Assembly (NCBI RefSeq): GCF_033958435.1
Contig: NC_134137.1
Location: 64,744,001 to 64,808,000, forward strand
Length of the DNA: 64,000 nucleotides
Direction: 5' to 3'
Source of the DNA: Carettochelys insculpta
Taxonomy: Eukaryota > Chordata > Testudines > Carettochelyidae
Shown here: piece by piece, positions 33,317 to 43,947 of the stretch
Layout of the letters: each line of letters starts with the position of its first letter
Numbering within the stretch: position 1 is the first letter of the stretch
Made by a program: the position numbers and the translations under genes
Notes under the pieces: model-generated
Databases searched by the model: none
Seen by the model: the letters and a program-made list of their open reading frames with translations, nothing else
Told to the model about the DNA's origin: nothing

Positions 33317-34649
33317 TTAGCTTCTATTAGCTCTTGGAATCTAAGACTATAACTCATTGCTGTGTATGTTTACCTGCTTTAACCTTGTAAACAACTCCCA
33401 TTTCCTTTCCTTAGCCAATCTTTAATTGGTTTATTATTGGACTGGCTAGAGGTGTTGTCTTTGGTGTGTGATCTGAAGTGCAAGAGAAAACAGTGGCACA
33501 AGTACATGGTCCAGTCCAGTACGCTGTACTAGTAAGCCATGTATAAGTGGTTCACCATGTCAGTGAGGTATTTATAGCCAGTACAGCATGCCATAAAGAT
33601 ACAGGAGGAGCAGAAGATGGAGTGTATGTATGGACCCATACTGACAGCTCCTTCAGTATGACTGTACCACACCCAGCCCTTCCACACCGCCGTGTGCCTG
33701 TGTCCCCTTTCTAGGGGCCGCAAAGCAGCCCCACCAGAGTAATGGACAAGATAGGGCATGAATGCCAGCTTGTCTGAAAACAATAGTCTCAGCTGCCAGA
33801 AAAAAATGAAAAGTTAAATACACAATTCTGCTTTTGCATTTGCAAAGCACAGACTAGGATTCCAAACAACATTCTGTTAAACACAAGATTTATGGTGTAA
33901 TCAGTCTCTTCCCTTTCAAGACTGCAAGCAAGTATAGAAATTTAAAGAGACAGCCCTCTCCAGTGGAAAGAAAACCTGACAAGACAGTAATAGAGACCTT
34001 GCTTCTGCCTTTTCCTTGCCTGCTATTTTTCAATGCTGTCAACCCTGAGAAGCCTTAATAACTGAATGAGCTTGAGACAGCCTAGAAGAAAGGTCTGTGG
34101 AGCCAATAAATTCCATCCCTGAGAAGTGAGGCTCCTGATCTTTGAAGGTTTGAATCCAAATACAATCAGTTGATATTTAATTGCCATAAAGCTGTCTGAT
34201 TGTATCTACAAACTGATCCATTAGCCTTTATTTTACACTATGGTAATTAAATACCAGTTTCTTATTAAAAATATTTTTAGAGGAAGAGATGGATTGCTTC
34301 TTCATGCTCAGTAAATACGCCTACAAAAACCAACTGGCATTTAATCAGCTCACTTATGTTTGCTGCTGAAAAAAGCTGTTCAGAAGAAACAGGAAAGTGT
34401 GACACAGAAGTAGATCATCCAATAAGGACACACCAGCGGCCAATCAGCAACAATCTCTTGCTGTTATTACTGTCTTTACAGTTCATGCAGGCTACTGTCA
34501 TCCTATACTTTAAGTTAGACAATTAGCCACAGCAAAAATGAATTTATAATAGAACAAGGTGCAATAAATGAACCATAAATCAGTCTCTAGATATAGTGCT
34601 TGTTTACACTCTGACTGTGGTGGCATTGTTCTTCATCTATCTTCCACAG
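33317..34649. other. No gene; fragmentary repeats, then AT-rich unique DNA
   Basis: 33320-33490 contains 'ttaattggtttattattgg' and neighbours that I recall from turtle repeats but cannot assign. 34040-34560 is AT-rich, repeat-poor, with 'taattaaat' and 'ccaatcagcaac' words, a candidate conserved non-coding block by texture only. Confidence 0.4.
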
Positions 34650-34885
34650 CTTGATTCAGCATGTCAAGTAGGAATGCTCTAAATTGAACTCGGAGGGTGT
34701 GCCCGTCAATACCAGTATTCCTGCATTTCATGAGGAGTAAGGGAAGTTGGCGGGAGTGTTCATTTCTGTGAATCTCGTGTAGGAGAGGCTGCGCAGAAGT
34801 GCACATTAAGTAATTATGTAATTAACGTAATTGGAGTTTCATGTCTTAATTTGATCTGCCCCATAAGTGTAGGCCTGGCCATAGT
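34650..34885 (-). mobile_element. MITE (copy L, reverse of the G family)
   Basis: On the plus strand, 'agtaggaatgctctaaattg', then 'catgaggagtaagggaagtt', then 'cataagtgtaggcctggcc' is the reversed order of copies G, J and M. Ends are approximate. Confidence 0.55.
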
Positions 34886-35098
34886 AAGTGTAGGGAATGT
34901 GGCAGAAGGAATGCAGTGCTGCTGAAGGGTGGGAGGAATGAGTCCCCCAGAGGTCATCTGCATGAGAATGCAAAAGGTGTGCATGTGTGATACCTTTTCA
35001 GGCAAAGCCTAATGGGTAGCAAGTAAGCCATGAGATTTGGTCTATTGTAAACATGTAGTTGTAAAATCACAATTTAAGCTGACACTTAAGGTGGGAGT

Positions 35099-36167
35099 TG
35101 TGAGATCTCACCGATGCTCTGGGTTGTTGTGGGGGACAGGGCAGTCGCCTTAGCTGCGTAAGACATTGATTACACAGGGCTCCCTGGTTTAAAGCATTGT
35201 GAGAGAGCAAGGGGAGGGTATGGGTTGAGCCAGCTTGCTGAGTGCCTTGGCCCTGCCTATGCCTTGGCCATATAGCTATAAGCCTGGCTTAACTAACCCT
35301 CCCCACCTGTTAAAAGATAGAGCTGGATACTAGGGTGTTTGTGAAACCCCACACTAGAGATACCAAGAGCTGAAATCACAGAGTGGCAGCTGAGGCCACA
35401 GAGAGCTGAAATCACTAGGTTCTGCCTTAGGGCAATCCCAAGCAGTGGGGTTAGGACCGGTGGACAACAGCAGGACCAGCGGATGGCTGGTAGGAGCGGT
35501 GGCAGCGTCGGTAGACCACGGCGACTGGCGGGCGGCCGGTAGGAGCGGCAACGGCGACCGGCGGGCGGCTGGTAGGAGCGGCGACGGTGGTGGTAGACGA
35601 CGGCGGGCGGCCGGTAGGGGCGGCGGCGGCGGTAGACGACGGCGACTGGCGGGCGGCTGGTAGGAGCGGCGGCGGCGGCGGCGGTAGATGACGGCGACCG
35701 GCAGACGGCTGGTGACAGCAAGGGGAGGCTACAGACAAGTGGACAGCTAGTCTTGCCCTGGTGATGTATCTGTGGGCTTTGAGTTTGGGACTGCACCGCA
35801 GAGGGTACACCCTGTAACTGTGCGTGTGTGGAAAAGGGCCAAGAGCCCCAGCAAGAGACTGGGTTCTACTGCATATGGGGATGGTATCTGGGTAAAAGGG
35901 GTTTTGTCTCTTCTGTGCTGAGATATACTGCATCTGTCGCTGTAACCTTGGGGTAGCTTATGGTCATTAAACAAGCCAGTTCTATCTCAGACTCTGTGCT
36001 TGCGAGGGGGGGGAGAACCGCCTTACAGGCACCCAGCACGGGGGTGAAATTGTCCCAGGCCACTGGGTGGGGGCTCGAGCCGGTTGATTGTATCCTTGAT
36101 AGGAAAACCCCACAAGAGTTAAACCCGGCCCTTCTGGCAGGCATCTGGCGTTAACAGAAGGGTTACA
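35099..36167 (+). mobile_element. Solo LTR-like unit (endogenous retrovirus/LTR element)
   Basis: The unit begins 'tgtgagatctcacc' and ends 'gaagggttaca', giving TG...CA borders. A TATA-like 'tatagctataagcc' lies at 35271-35284 and a polyadenylation signal 'attaaa' at 35966-35971, in promoter-to-poly(A) order, as in an LTR. It holds a GC-rich minisatellite at 35488-35712. I see no clear target duplication, and no gag, pol or env sequence beside it, so it would be a solo LTR. Borders and class are uncertain. Confidence 0.55.
35488..35712. repeat. GC-rich minisatellite in the LTR-like unit
   Basis: About five units of 33-52 bp each start 'ggtaggagcgg' or 'ggtaggggcgg' and end 'gggcggc(c/t)' or 'agacggct', with varying numbers of internal 'cgg' and 'gac' triplets. 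Minus-strand frames give Pro/Ala-rich translations that are not a real protein. Confidence 0.85.
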
Positions 36168-36427
36168 TAAGTATCTAGAGGTTTCTATAATGTAACTAGC
36201 CTACAACAGCCCAGGTGAAAACCAAACTTGTTGCTTGCAAACCTTGATGAGTGCCTTGTGTTGTCAAATATAATTTAATAAGATATAAATACCAATGGGT
36301 CAGGGTGCCTATTTCTGTCAAGATCTGATAAAGCAAAAAATAAATAATTATAACCCTAGAAAATGATGTTCGGTTTTAGATTGTGTTAAATATTAATCTG
36401 GAGTTTGTCTTAAGACCAAAACAATTT
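36168..36427. other. No gene recognised
   Basis: Short AT-rich spacer between an LTR-like unit and a MITE. Confidence 0.4.
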
Positions 36428-36680
36428 GGCTATGGCTACACTGTGGTTTCTATTTCTAAACACCACCCTCAAAATAGTGGTATTTCGAGCATGGTGTTTT
36501 GTTCCCATTACCTCTCACAACAAGGGGTAATGGGAAGTTCAAAGTAGGCACTTATTTTGAACTTTGGTGCCATTGGATGGCACTGGGTTCGAAATAAGTT
36601 ACCTCGAAATAACTTACACAATTTTTGTTTTACCAGTTGCGTAAGTTATTTTGGGTTACAGCTACAGTGTAGCCCTAGCC
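36428..36680. mobile_element. MITE (copy F)
   Basis: The left 'ggctatggctacactgtgg' and the right end (complement 'ggctagggctacactgtag') form terminal inverted repeats. The 3-bp word 'ttt' flanks both sides. Inner words 'cgaaataa' and 'ggtaatggg' are partly mirrored. 253 bp, non-coding. Confidence 0.8.
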
Positions 36681-37193
36681 TTTGAGTTTAGGTTTGAGAG
36701 TGGTGATAGAATTCTGAGTTTTTATAAGATTTCACTCACAACTGAAACAAAATTGGAGTAGCAGGCTCTAACCAAACAAAGAAAAAGGGTAGATTGAGAT
36801 CTAACTTCAAAGGGTTGGTTCTGAGAACTTGTTTATGGTCCATCTTTTGATTACTAGACAATTTTCTGAGGTTTTCATAGAGCAAATCATTCCCCTTTGA
36901 AATATATTTTTCCTCGAAACTTTCAAAGTTGGTTTACAAACAAATTGCTCTATTTCCTGAACATGCATAGAATACTTAGGCAAGAGAGCAAGATTCTCTC
37001 CCCACTCATCAAAAGTGATATCACCACTCATTTCATGTAGGGTTGTGGTTAACATCTTTCCAGAAGCAATGACTTTGTGTCTGTAGGTTGTGTTTGTGAC
37101 ATCCAGTGGCATCTGCCCCGCTACAGCTTTCGCTAAAAGCCATATGGTTTTTCTGCTAACAGGAGAGGCTTATTATATACCTAGGCTACATCT
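36681..37193. other. No gene recognised
   Basis: The 101-codon minus frame at 36807-37112 has no recognisable domain. Confidence 0.4.
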
Positions 37194-37479
37194 GTACTAG
37201 ACCAAGAAACTCAACCACAGATACACAATTTTAGTTATGCCAGGTGCATAGCTAACATCAGTGTGTTTGTGCTCAGCTAACTTGTCTGTCTATACAGGGG
37301 AAGGTTGATGGGAGAATTTCCCTTTGACCTCCCTTACTCCTTGCATCTCCTAAGTAGTACAGGGGTCGGCTGTGACCCCTGAGATCTCAATTTCATGTGT
37401 CCAGACTAGACACACGATATTGAACCCCATAAGATTGACCTTGAGCAGGTCAGTCTTCTGTGGTAGTGTAGATAAGCCC
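37194..37479 (+). mobile_element. MITE (copy G)
   Basis: The left 'ggctacatctgtacta' and the right end (complement 'gggcttatctacacta') are inverted. Between them lie 'gacctcccttactcct', 'tagtacaggggtcggc' and 'tccagactagacac', the order that defines this subfamily (copies J, K, L and M). Confidence 0.7.
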
Positions 37480-37797
37480 TAAGCTTCAGAGGTCCCAAGT
37501 TTGATCACTCGCTTCTGCAGCCATTACAGTCCTAAATGGGGATGGAAGATTTTTTTTCTGTCCATGATCCTATAACATTAGCGGGTCTGGTGTAAGCCTG
37601 CTGAAGTAAATGAGATTATACCTGGGATGAATTTGGCCCCTTTGGTCCTTCCCTACATATTAGAAGACCTCCTCTGAGAAGTATCTTTTGACCCCAACAT
37701 GATAGCCACAGGTCCAAAGTTAATTAGTGTTCTTTGGTTGGGCAATAATTCTCCCATGGTAAGGGGCTCAATATACATGCCTTAGGCAGCCTAAATC
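37480..37797. other. No gene; ancient palindromic relic near 37585-37645
   Basis: 'ggtctggtgtaagcctgctg' to 'gatgaatttggccc' resembles the ancient palindrome family. Nothing else is supported. Confidence 0.35.
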
Positions 37798-38269
37798 TAC
37801 AGGCTGCAGTTACACTACAGTGCTCTGTCACAGAAATCACTGTTGGAAGAGATTTCCTGACAAAACTTTTGTTGACAGAGAATGGCCACACACAAAAGTC
37901 AATCAGAAGAGTACTCCGCTCTGTCAACAGAGCAGCCGGACTGCCCGGCTACTCTCTCCACAAAACAGGCACCTGGAAGCATGGCAACGGGGCAGCCCAC
38001 TGTTGTGGGTGCCCTGTCTGTCAAGAGAAGTCCCCACCTTCCCTCCCCGAAACATCTACACAGCTTTTTAGTCGACAGATTCTGTCGACAACAGCATTAT
38101 GTCTCGTGGCTTTGAGGCAGAACACGGCCAGCAAAAGTGCTGAGTTTTGTCGACAGACTCAACAAAATGCACTTTGCATGTGGTTGTTCCATCAGTTTTG
38201 TCAACTAGTAGGCATCCTTCAGTCTGCATAGACTATGGATCGCGCCCTTTAAAGTTTCAATTGAGGACT

Positions 38270-38554
38270 TCATTTACAGCGTCTATTGTGACTATAAAGA
38301 CCCACACGAGAGTGACAGTCCTTGCAGCATCTCTTGCAGATGTAGTGGGTGTCTGGCAAGTCTTTATTGTGCTTTCTGTGCGCTCGCTTCTCCTCTGCTA
38401 GCTGTCTGATCTTCAGCTCGCCCTTCTGAAGGCCCTTGTGTAACCCCTGTCTCCATCTGCTGCGGTCGTCTGCTAGTTCTTCCCAGTTGTCCAGCTCGAC
38501 GTCTACCTCTCTGAGATCTCTCTTGCAGACATTTTGTAACGCAACTGGGGGCAT
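38270..38554 (-). pseudogene. Non-LTR element C-terminal Cys/His finger
   Basis: A 94-codon block continuing the polyprotein after a frame change. It starts around 'NVCKRDLREVDVELDNWEELA' (abridged), passes a basic 'AEEKRAHRKHNKDLP' segment and ends in 'YICKRCCKDCHSRVGLYSHNRRC', abridged, a C2HC-type finger expected to bind nucleic acid. About 60 bases downstream the element ends at its 3' junction (38209). The older element at 6.2 kb ends with a comparable finger. Confidence 0.85.
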
Positions 38555-39819
38555 CCGGGAGGTCTTTTGCCAGAGGCTAGCTCACCATACAGGATGTCTT
38601 TTGGAATCCTTCCATCGTTCATCCTGTGGACGTGGCCAAGCCAGCGGAGTCGACGCTGCCTGAGGAGGGTGTGCATGGTTGGGATTCCAGCTTGCTCAAG
38701 GACAGCAGTGTTGGTAACTCTGTCCTTCCATGATATTCCAAGGATGCGCCTGAGGCAGTGCAAGTGGAAGACGTTCAGCCTCTTTTCCTGGCGGGCATAC
38801 AGGGTCCAAGTCTCGCTGCCATAAAGGAGGGTGGTGAGGGTGCAGGCTCTGTAGACTTGCATTTTGGTGTGAGTGTACAGCTTGTTGTTATTCCACACTC
38901 TCTTGCTGAGTCTGGACAGAGTTGTGGCCGCTTTTCCGATCCTCCTATTTAGCTCAGTGTCCAACGACAGGATGTCAGTGATGGTGGACCCGAGGTAAAC
39001 AAACTCATGGACAACCTCTAACGTATAGTTGTCAATGCTGATTGATGGGGATTCAGGAACATCCTGACCGAATACGTTCGTCTTCTTTAGGCTGATGGTA
39101 CGCCCAAAGTCCTTGCACGCTTTGGAGAACCGATCCAGCAGTTTTTGAAGCTGGTCTTCTGTGTGAGACACTACAGCAGCATCGTCTGCAAACGGCATGT
39201 CTCTGATGAGGACTTCTCGCACGTTAGACTTAGCTTTCAGCCTTGCAAGGTTAAACAGCTTCCCATCAGATCTTGTGTGCAGCAGGATGCCCTCTGTTGA
39301 AGATCCAAAGGCATGCTTCAGGAGGAGTGCGAAGAAGATCCTGAACAATGTCGGAGCAAGCACGCATCCTTGTTTGACGCCGCTCCTGATTCTGAAAGCA
39401 TCCGATAATGCGCCATCATATTGGATGGTTCCTCTCATGTTTTCGTGGAATGACTGGATCGTCTTGAGTAACCGTGGAGGACAGCCTATCTTGTGGAGCA
39501 GTTTGAACAGACCATCCCTGCTGATCAAGTCAAAGGCCTTGGTCAGGTCGATGAAGGCTATGTAGAGTGGCTTTCTCTGCTCCCTGCACTTCTCCTGCAG
39601 CTGCCTTAGAGAGAAGACCATGTCAACGGTAGACTTCTCTGCATGGAATCCGCACTGCGATTCGGGGTACACCCTCTCAGCAATCTTCTGGAGTCTGCCA
39701 AGGATGACGCGAGCGAACAGTTTACCAGTGACTCTTAGAAGGGAGATTCCACGGTAGTTGTTGCAGTCGCTTCTGTCTCCTTTGTTCTTATACAACGTTA
39801 CAATGTTAGCGTCGTGCAT
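38503..39819 (-). pseudogene. Non-LTR reverse transcriptase domain (438 codons)
   Basis: The longest uninterrupted coding block of this element. Motifs: 'KNKGDRSDCNNYRGISLL' near residue 10, 'IAFIDLTKAFDLISRDGLF' (motif A) near 88-106, 'SGVKQGCVLAPTLFRIFF' (motif B) near 146-163, 'MPFADDAAVVSHTEDQL' (motif C, both catalytic Asp present) near 209, 'VHEFVYLGSTITD' in the thumb, and 'RRLRWLGHVHRMNDGRIPKD' near 400. All catalytic residues that I can check are present. The ORF enters a wrong frame at its end, where the finger domain continues. The Met is internal: homologous sequence extends upstream past 39970. Confidence 0.92.
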
Positions 39820-39973
39820 ATCCTGTGGAACCTCACCCTCTTTCCAGCACAGGCACAGTAGCTCATGTAGGGGTTCCAGGAGTGTGTCCGCGGCACACTT
39901 GATTACCTCTGGTGGTATACCATCCTGACCAGGGGCCTTTCCTGCTGCAATGCTGTCGATGGCTGTCTTCAGT

Positions 39974-40453
39974 TCATCCAGTCGGCTCTTGGTCCAGTTC
40001 GTCCATTACTGGTAGGAGCTCGACGGCATCGAGGGCTGCGTCAACCACAACGTTCCCGCGTGAGTACAGCTCAGAGTAGTGCTCAACCCAGTGCTCCATC
40101 TGTTTGGCTTTGTCAGCGATGACTTCACCAGATTTGGATTTCAGAGGTGCCATCTTGTTCTGGGTGGGTCCTAATGCCTTCTTCATACCCTCGTACATTC
40201 CTCTGCGGTTACCCAAGTTGGCACAGGTCTGGATGCTGCTGCATAGCTGGAGCCAGTGGTTGTTGGCACAGCGCCTGGCTGTCTGCTGTACTGTTCTTCT
40301 GGCCTCTCTAAGCGCTTGCTGGGTACTCTGGCTCGGTGAGTGTTTGTACTCCAGGAGTGCAGCGCGCTTCTTTTCAATGACTGGAATCATCTCATCAGAG
40401 TTAGCTTCGAACCAGTCGTTCGTGTTTCTAGCTCTTCTTCCAAACACCGACAA
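39974..40453 (-). pseudogene. Non-LTR element linker between endonuclease and RT
   Basis: A 159-codon frame in the same phase as the endonuclease block, so one stop at about 40691 separates them. It contains 'RNTNDWFEANSDEMIPVIEKK' (abridged), 'EARRTVQQTARRCANNHWLQL' (abridged) and 'MEHWVEHYSELYSR', typical of the region preceding the reverse transcriptase in this LINE type. It ends at a frame change ('DQEPTG'), after which the continuing 'DELKTAID' sequence is in the next frame. Confidence 0.82.
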
Positions 40454-40693
40454 GGCCGTGTTGTAAACTGTATCCCTCAGATGTTGCCATTTGGATGTTG
40501 CATTGACGCCCCCAGGGCCGCTGCGCAGATTTTCCTGCAGGGTCTCTCTGAACTTTTCAGCTTTCTCCGAGTTTGCCGTCTTTCTGGTGTCAATGCGGGG
40601 CCTTCCAGCAGGTTTAGAGTGGTACAGCTTCTTGGGTCTCAGCTTAAGCTTGGAGCAAACTAGCGAGTGATCTGTATCACGGTCAGCACTATG

Positions 40694-41452
40694 TTAACTG
40701 CGTGTCAGAAGGACGTTTTTGAGGTTATTACGCCTAGTGATGACCACATCTAGTTGATGCCAGTGCTTCGAGCGTGGGCGTCTCCACGACACTCTGTGCT
40801 GTGGCTTCGTTTGGAAGAATGTGTTTGTGATGCACAGATTGTGGTATGTGCACAGTTCAAGGAGACGCTGTCCATTGTCATTCATTTTTCCCACACCGAA
40901 GTGTCCTAAGCAGGAAGGCCATGAGGCCCAATCAGCTCCAACTCTTGCATTGAAGTCACCCAAGATGTACAGTTGTTCACGAGCAGGTATTTGCACTACA
41001 GCAGCACTAAGCACATCGTAGAACTTGTCTTTTACTTCTGGTGTGGCGTACAGGGTTGGGGCATAAGCGCTGATCAGGTGGGCAGGACCGGCGCAAGTTT
41101 GAAGCATGATCCGAAGAAGTCTTTCTGATCCGCCCATGACTAAATCCACCATTTGTAGAAAGGTGTTTCTGACAGCAAAGCCAACACCATGCTCTCTGGG
41201 TTCTTCTTGGGCTTTACCCTGCCAGAAAAAGGTGTAGTCCTTTTCCTTTAGAGATCCCGAATCTGCGAGTCGCGTCTCTTGCAGTGCAGCGATATCAACT
41301 CGGAGCCTCTTCAGTTCCTCGTTGATGACAGTGGTCTTTCGGGTGTCACTGATGGCCTGAAGATCTTCAGTAAAGCCGGTCAGCATGGTCCACACATTCC
41401 AGCAAGCAAGCTTGAATTGTTGATGTTTGCCTGGTGCCCAAATTTCAGTCAC
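40694..41452 (-). pseudogene. Non-LTR element APE-type endonuclease domain
   Basis: A 252-codon frame covers an apurinic-endonuclease-like nicking domain. Visible motifs in order are 'KLACWNVWTML' near the start, 'DIAALQETRLADSG' (residues about 52-65), 'LISAYAPT', 'LYILGDFNARVGADW' and 'HRVSWRRPRSKHWHQLDVVITRR' (abridged, close to the end). The 'SW.HPRS' position usually occupied by His reads Arg, which may impair catalysis. In the parent element this domain nicks target DNA to prime reverse transcription. The Met at 41452 is a plausible native start. The frame stops early, while homologous sequence continues in the same frame downstream. Confidence 0.88.
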
Positions 41453-42076
41453 TTGTCAGGTTCAGGAACCTTAAGCCTCACGCACCCAGTGAGGCAGGTG
41501 AACTGTGGCGGGACAGTACCCTATTGGCTGGGGGCTGCCCAGCTTGAGGCGGGCGGTGACTGTCCAGTGAGATGCGAGGATCTCTCCCACCGTCGAAGGC
41601 AACCCCTGGCGCGCGTTCTCTACGCCAATCGAGCAAGAGCTTATAACCGGTAACTGTTGACTCCCATGTTGATGCAATGCTGTTCAGCGATGCCGGAGTA
41701 CCTCTCCGGGCACGAGCCTGGGCATTTGTTATGGAGACTCTGGGCTGCCCAGACACCAGTGTCCCCCTCTCGGCTTTACTGATATAATCCAAAGGAGAGG
41801 ATAACCTCCACGTCTGGTACCAGCTCAGCTGCAGGAGTTGCCGGGACAGTGCCAGAAGTTGACACCGAACCGCCTTCGGACTCCACTCCGGATTTTCTGT
41901 CAGGGTTTACTCCCTTAGCCTTTCTCCTTCCCAGGATAACCCACAAGGCAGTGGGGTGTGGAGAATGTGGTTAAGGATCCCACTACTTCATACCTCAATG
42001 TCACCACGAGTCACCATAGCTCCCTGTGGAGCCATGACCCTTTGTAGTTTTGTACTTGCTAGTGTAACTGTAGCCA

Positions 42077-42247
42077 CAGTGTGCACCAGTGTGCACTTCT
42101 CTTGTGTCCGTTTGCTGTAACCTGCCGTTTTGTTCATGATCTCTAGCAAAATGTTCCTATTCTGATAGCTAATGAACACACCACAAGCTGCTGGACACAG
42201 CTTGTTTAATAACAAAACCTGGAAATGCTTATTTCAGGCTTCTACTA
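42077..42247. other. No gene recognised
   Basis: Short spacer between the MITE right end and a CR1. Confidence 0.4.
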
Positions 42248-42691
42248 AGCAAACCTGTTGTAGTGTCCTCAGGGAACGTCCTCAGTCTTCACGGACAAAG
42301 TCAACTCCCAGACGACAGTCCTAGACAAAGCAGTATGGGAAAATGGAGGACAGCCATCTGTGGGGAAGGAACAAGTTCTGAGCTATCTAGAAAAACTAGA
42401 TGTACACAGATCCATGGGTCTGGAATTAATGCACCCAAGGGTACTGAGGGAATTGCCAAAGGTTCAGCAATGACCTCTGCCCATTATCTTTGAAGACTCT
42501 TGGAGATCAGGGGAGATACTGGATGACTGGAAAAAAGCAAATGAAGTGCCCATCTTTTAAAAAAAAAAAAAAAATGGGGGAAAGAAGGACAATCTAGGGA
42601 ACTATAGACCGGTCAGCCTTGCCTCAGTCCCTGGGAAAATAATGGAGGGGATCCTCAAAGAATCCAGTTTGGAGCAGTTGAAGAGGGGAAA

Positions 42692-43177
42692 GTGATCAAA
42701 AGTAGACAACATGGATTCACCAGGGACAAGTCCTGCCTGACCAATCCGATCAGCTTCTATGATGAGGTAACAGGCTCTGTGGACGTGGGGAAGTCAGTGG
42801 ATGTGATATACCTTGACTTCAGCAAAGCTTTTGATATGGTTTCCCACAACAGTCTTGTCCATAAGTTAAGGAAATATGGATTGGATCCTTGGACTATAAG
42901 ATGGATAGAAAGCTGGCTTGATGGTCGGGCCCAACAGGTAGTGGTCAATGGCTCAATATCTGGATGGCGGTCAGTTTCACGTGGAGTGCCGCAAGGCTCG
43001 GTTCTGGGGCCGGTGTTATTCAACATCTTTATTAATGACCTGGATGAGGGACTGGTTTGCACCCTCAGCAAGTTTACAGGTGACACAAAACTAGGGGGAG
43101 AGGTAGGTACATCGGAGGGTAGGGAGAGAATCCATAGTGACCTGGATAAATTGGGGATTGGTCCAAAAGAAATCTGA
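42692..43177 (+). pseudogene. CR1 reverse transcriptase fragment with mutated motif C
   Basis: A 161-codon block with '[20 protein letters not shown]', '[19 protein letters not shown]' (motif A) and '[20 protein letters not shown]' (motif B). Motif C reads 'FTGDTKL' instead of the usual 'FADDTKL', so one of the two catalytic Asp residues is lost. It ends shortly after, by a frame change into the next block. Confidence 0.9.
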
Positions 43178-43860
43178 TGTGGTTCAACAAGGAGAAGTGT
43201 AGAGTCCTGCACCTGGGGCAGAAGAATCCCAAGCATTGTTATAGGCTGAGGACCGACTGGCTCAGCAGCAGTATGATGGAAAGGGACCTAGGGGTTGTGG
43301 TGAATGAAAGGCTGGATATGAATAAACAGTGTGCCCTTGTAGCCAAGAAGGCCAACGGCATACTGGGGTGCATTAAGAGGAGCATTTTGAGCAGATCTAC
43401 AGAAGTAGTTGTTCCCCTCTATTCGGCACTGGTGAGGCCACATCTGGAATATTGTGTCCAGTCTTGTGCCCCCCAGTATAAAAAGGATGTGGATGTACTG
43501 GAGCAGATTCAGCAGAGAGCAACAAAAATTATTAAGGGGCTGGAGCACAAAACCTATGAGGATAGGCTGAGGGATTTGGGCTTGTTTAGTTTACAGAAGA
43601 GAAGACTTCGGGGTGATTTAATAGCAGCCTTCAACTTACTGAAGGGGAGCTCTAAGGAGGAGGGTGAGCAACTGTTCTCAGTGTTGTCAGATGGCAGAAC
43701 AAGGAGCAATGGTCTGAAGTTGAAGAGGGAGAGGTGTAGGTTAGATATTAGGAAAAACTACTTCACCGGGAGGGTGGTGAAGCACTGGAATGTGTTGTCT
43801 AGAGAGGTGGTGGATTCTCCTTCCCTCGAGGTTTTTAAGTCCCGGCTTGATCCTGCTTGA
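43177..43860 (+). pseudogene. CR1 ORF2 thumb and C-terminal fragment (227 codons)
   Basis: Continues from the previous block in another frame: 'MWFNKEKCRVLHLGQKNP', 'ERDLGVVVNERLDMNKQC', 'LVRPHLEYCVQSCAPQYKKD', 'QQRATKIIKGLEHKTYEDRL' and 'LGLFSLQKRRLRGDLIAAF'. It ends at 'VFKSRLDPA', the natural C-terminus just before the CR1 tail. This is the longest uninterrupted C-terminal block among the plus-strand CR1 copies. Confidence 0.9.
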
Positions 43861-43947
43861 AGCGGGGGCGGGGGACTGATCCTGCTTGAAGCAGGGGGCT
43901 GGACTAGATGACCTCCTGAGGTCCCTTCCAGCCCTATGATTCTGTGA

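Larger units (their letters stand above)
38209..42045 (-). mobile_element. Near full-length APE-type non-LTR retrotransposon
   Basis: About 3.8 kb on the minus strand with, in order, a 5' leader, an APE endonuclease, a linker, a reverse transcriptase and a C-terminal Cys/His finger. The word 'agttttgt' at 38194-38201 and 42046-42053, each followed by a similar stretch ending 'ctag', looks like a 15-17-bp target duplication. Single-ORF design, length and motifs suggest an RTE-like clade, but clade assignment needs a tree. One premature stop (about 40691) and two frame changes (about 39970 and 38530) break the ORF, so it is inactive but fairly young. Confidence 0.85.
37798..42076 (+). mobile_element. 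MITE (copy H) split by a LINE insertion
   Basis: The left end 'ggctgcagttacactacag' (37802 onward) has its mirror at 42061-42075 ('agtgtaactgtagcc'), 4.2 kb away, beyond the LINE. The left part contains repeated 'tctgtcgacag'-like words typical of another snap-back MITE subfamily. Most of the right arm is missing, so a deletion accompanied or followed the insertion. Confidence 0.65.
42255..43947 (+). mobile_element. CR1 LINE, 5'-truncated, about 1.7 kb
   Basis: Starts in the endonuclease-RT linker ('cctcagtcttcacggacaaa') and reaches the standard tail 'ggactagatgacctcctgag' then 'gtcccttccagcccta' with 'tgattctgtga' at the end. A run of about 16 A at 42558-42573 interrupts the linker. Two long coding blocks remain in different frames. 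The tail is the sequence shared with the SINEs at 14466 and 60725. Confidence 0.9.

Noticed and set aside
35293..35933. 160- and 167-codon Pro/Arg/Ala-rich minus frames
   Set aside because: They are translations of the GC-rich minisatellite in the LTR-like unit; several frames are open at once.
41478..41792. 104-codon minus frame upstream of the LINE endonuclease as an ORF1
   Set aside because: It lies in the LINE 5' leader, but no ORF1-type domain (coiled coil, RRM, zinc knuckle) is visible; left as untranslated leader.
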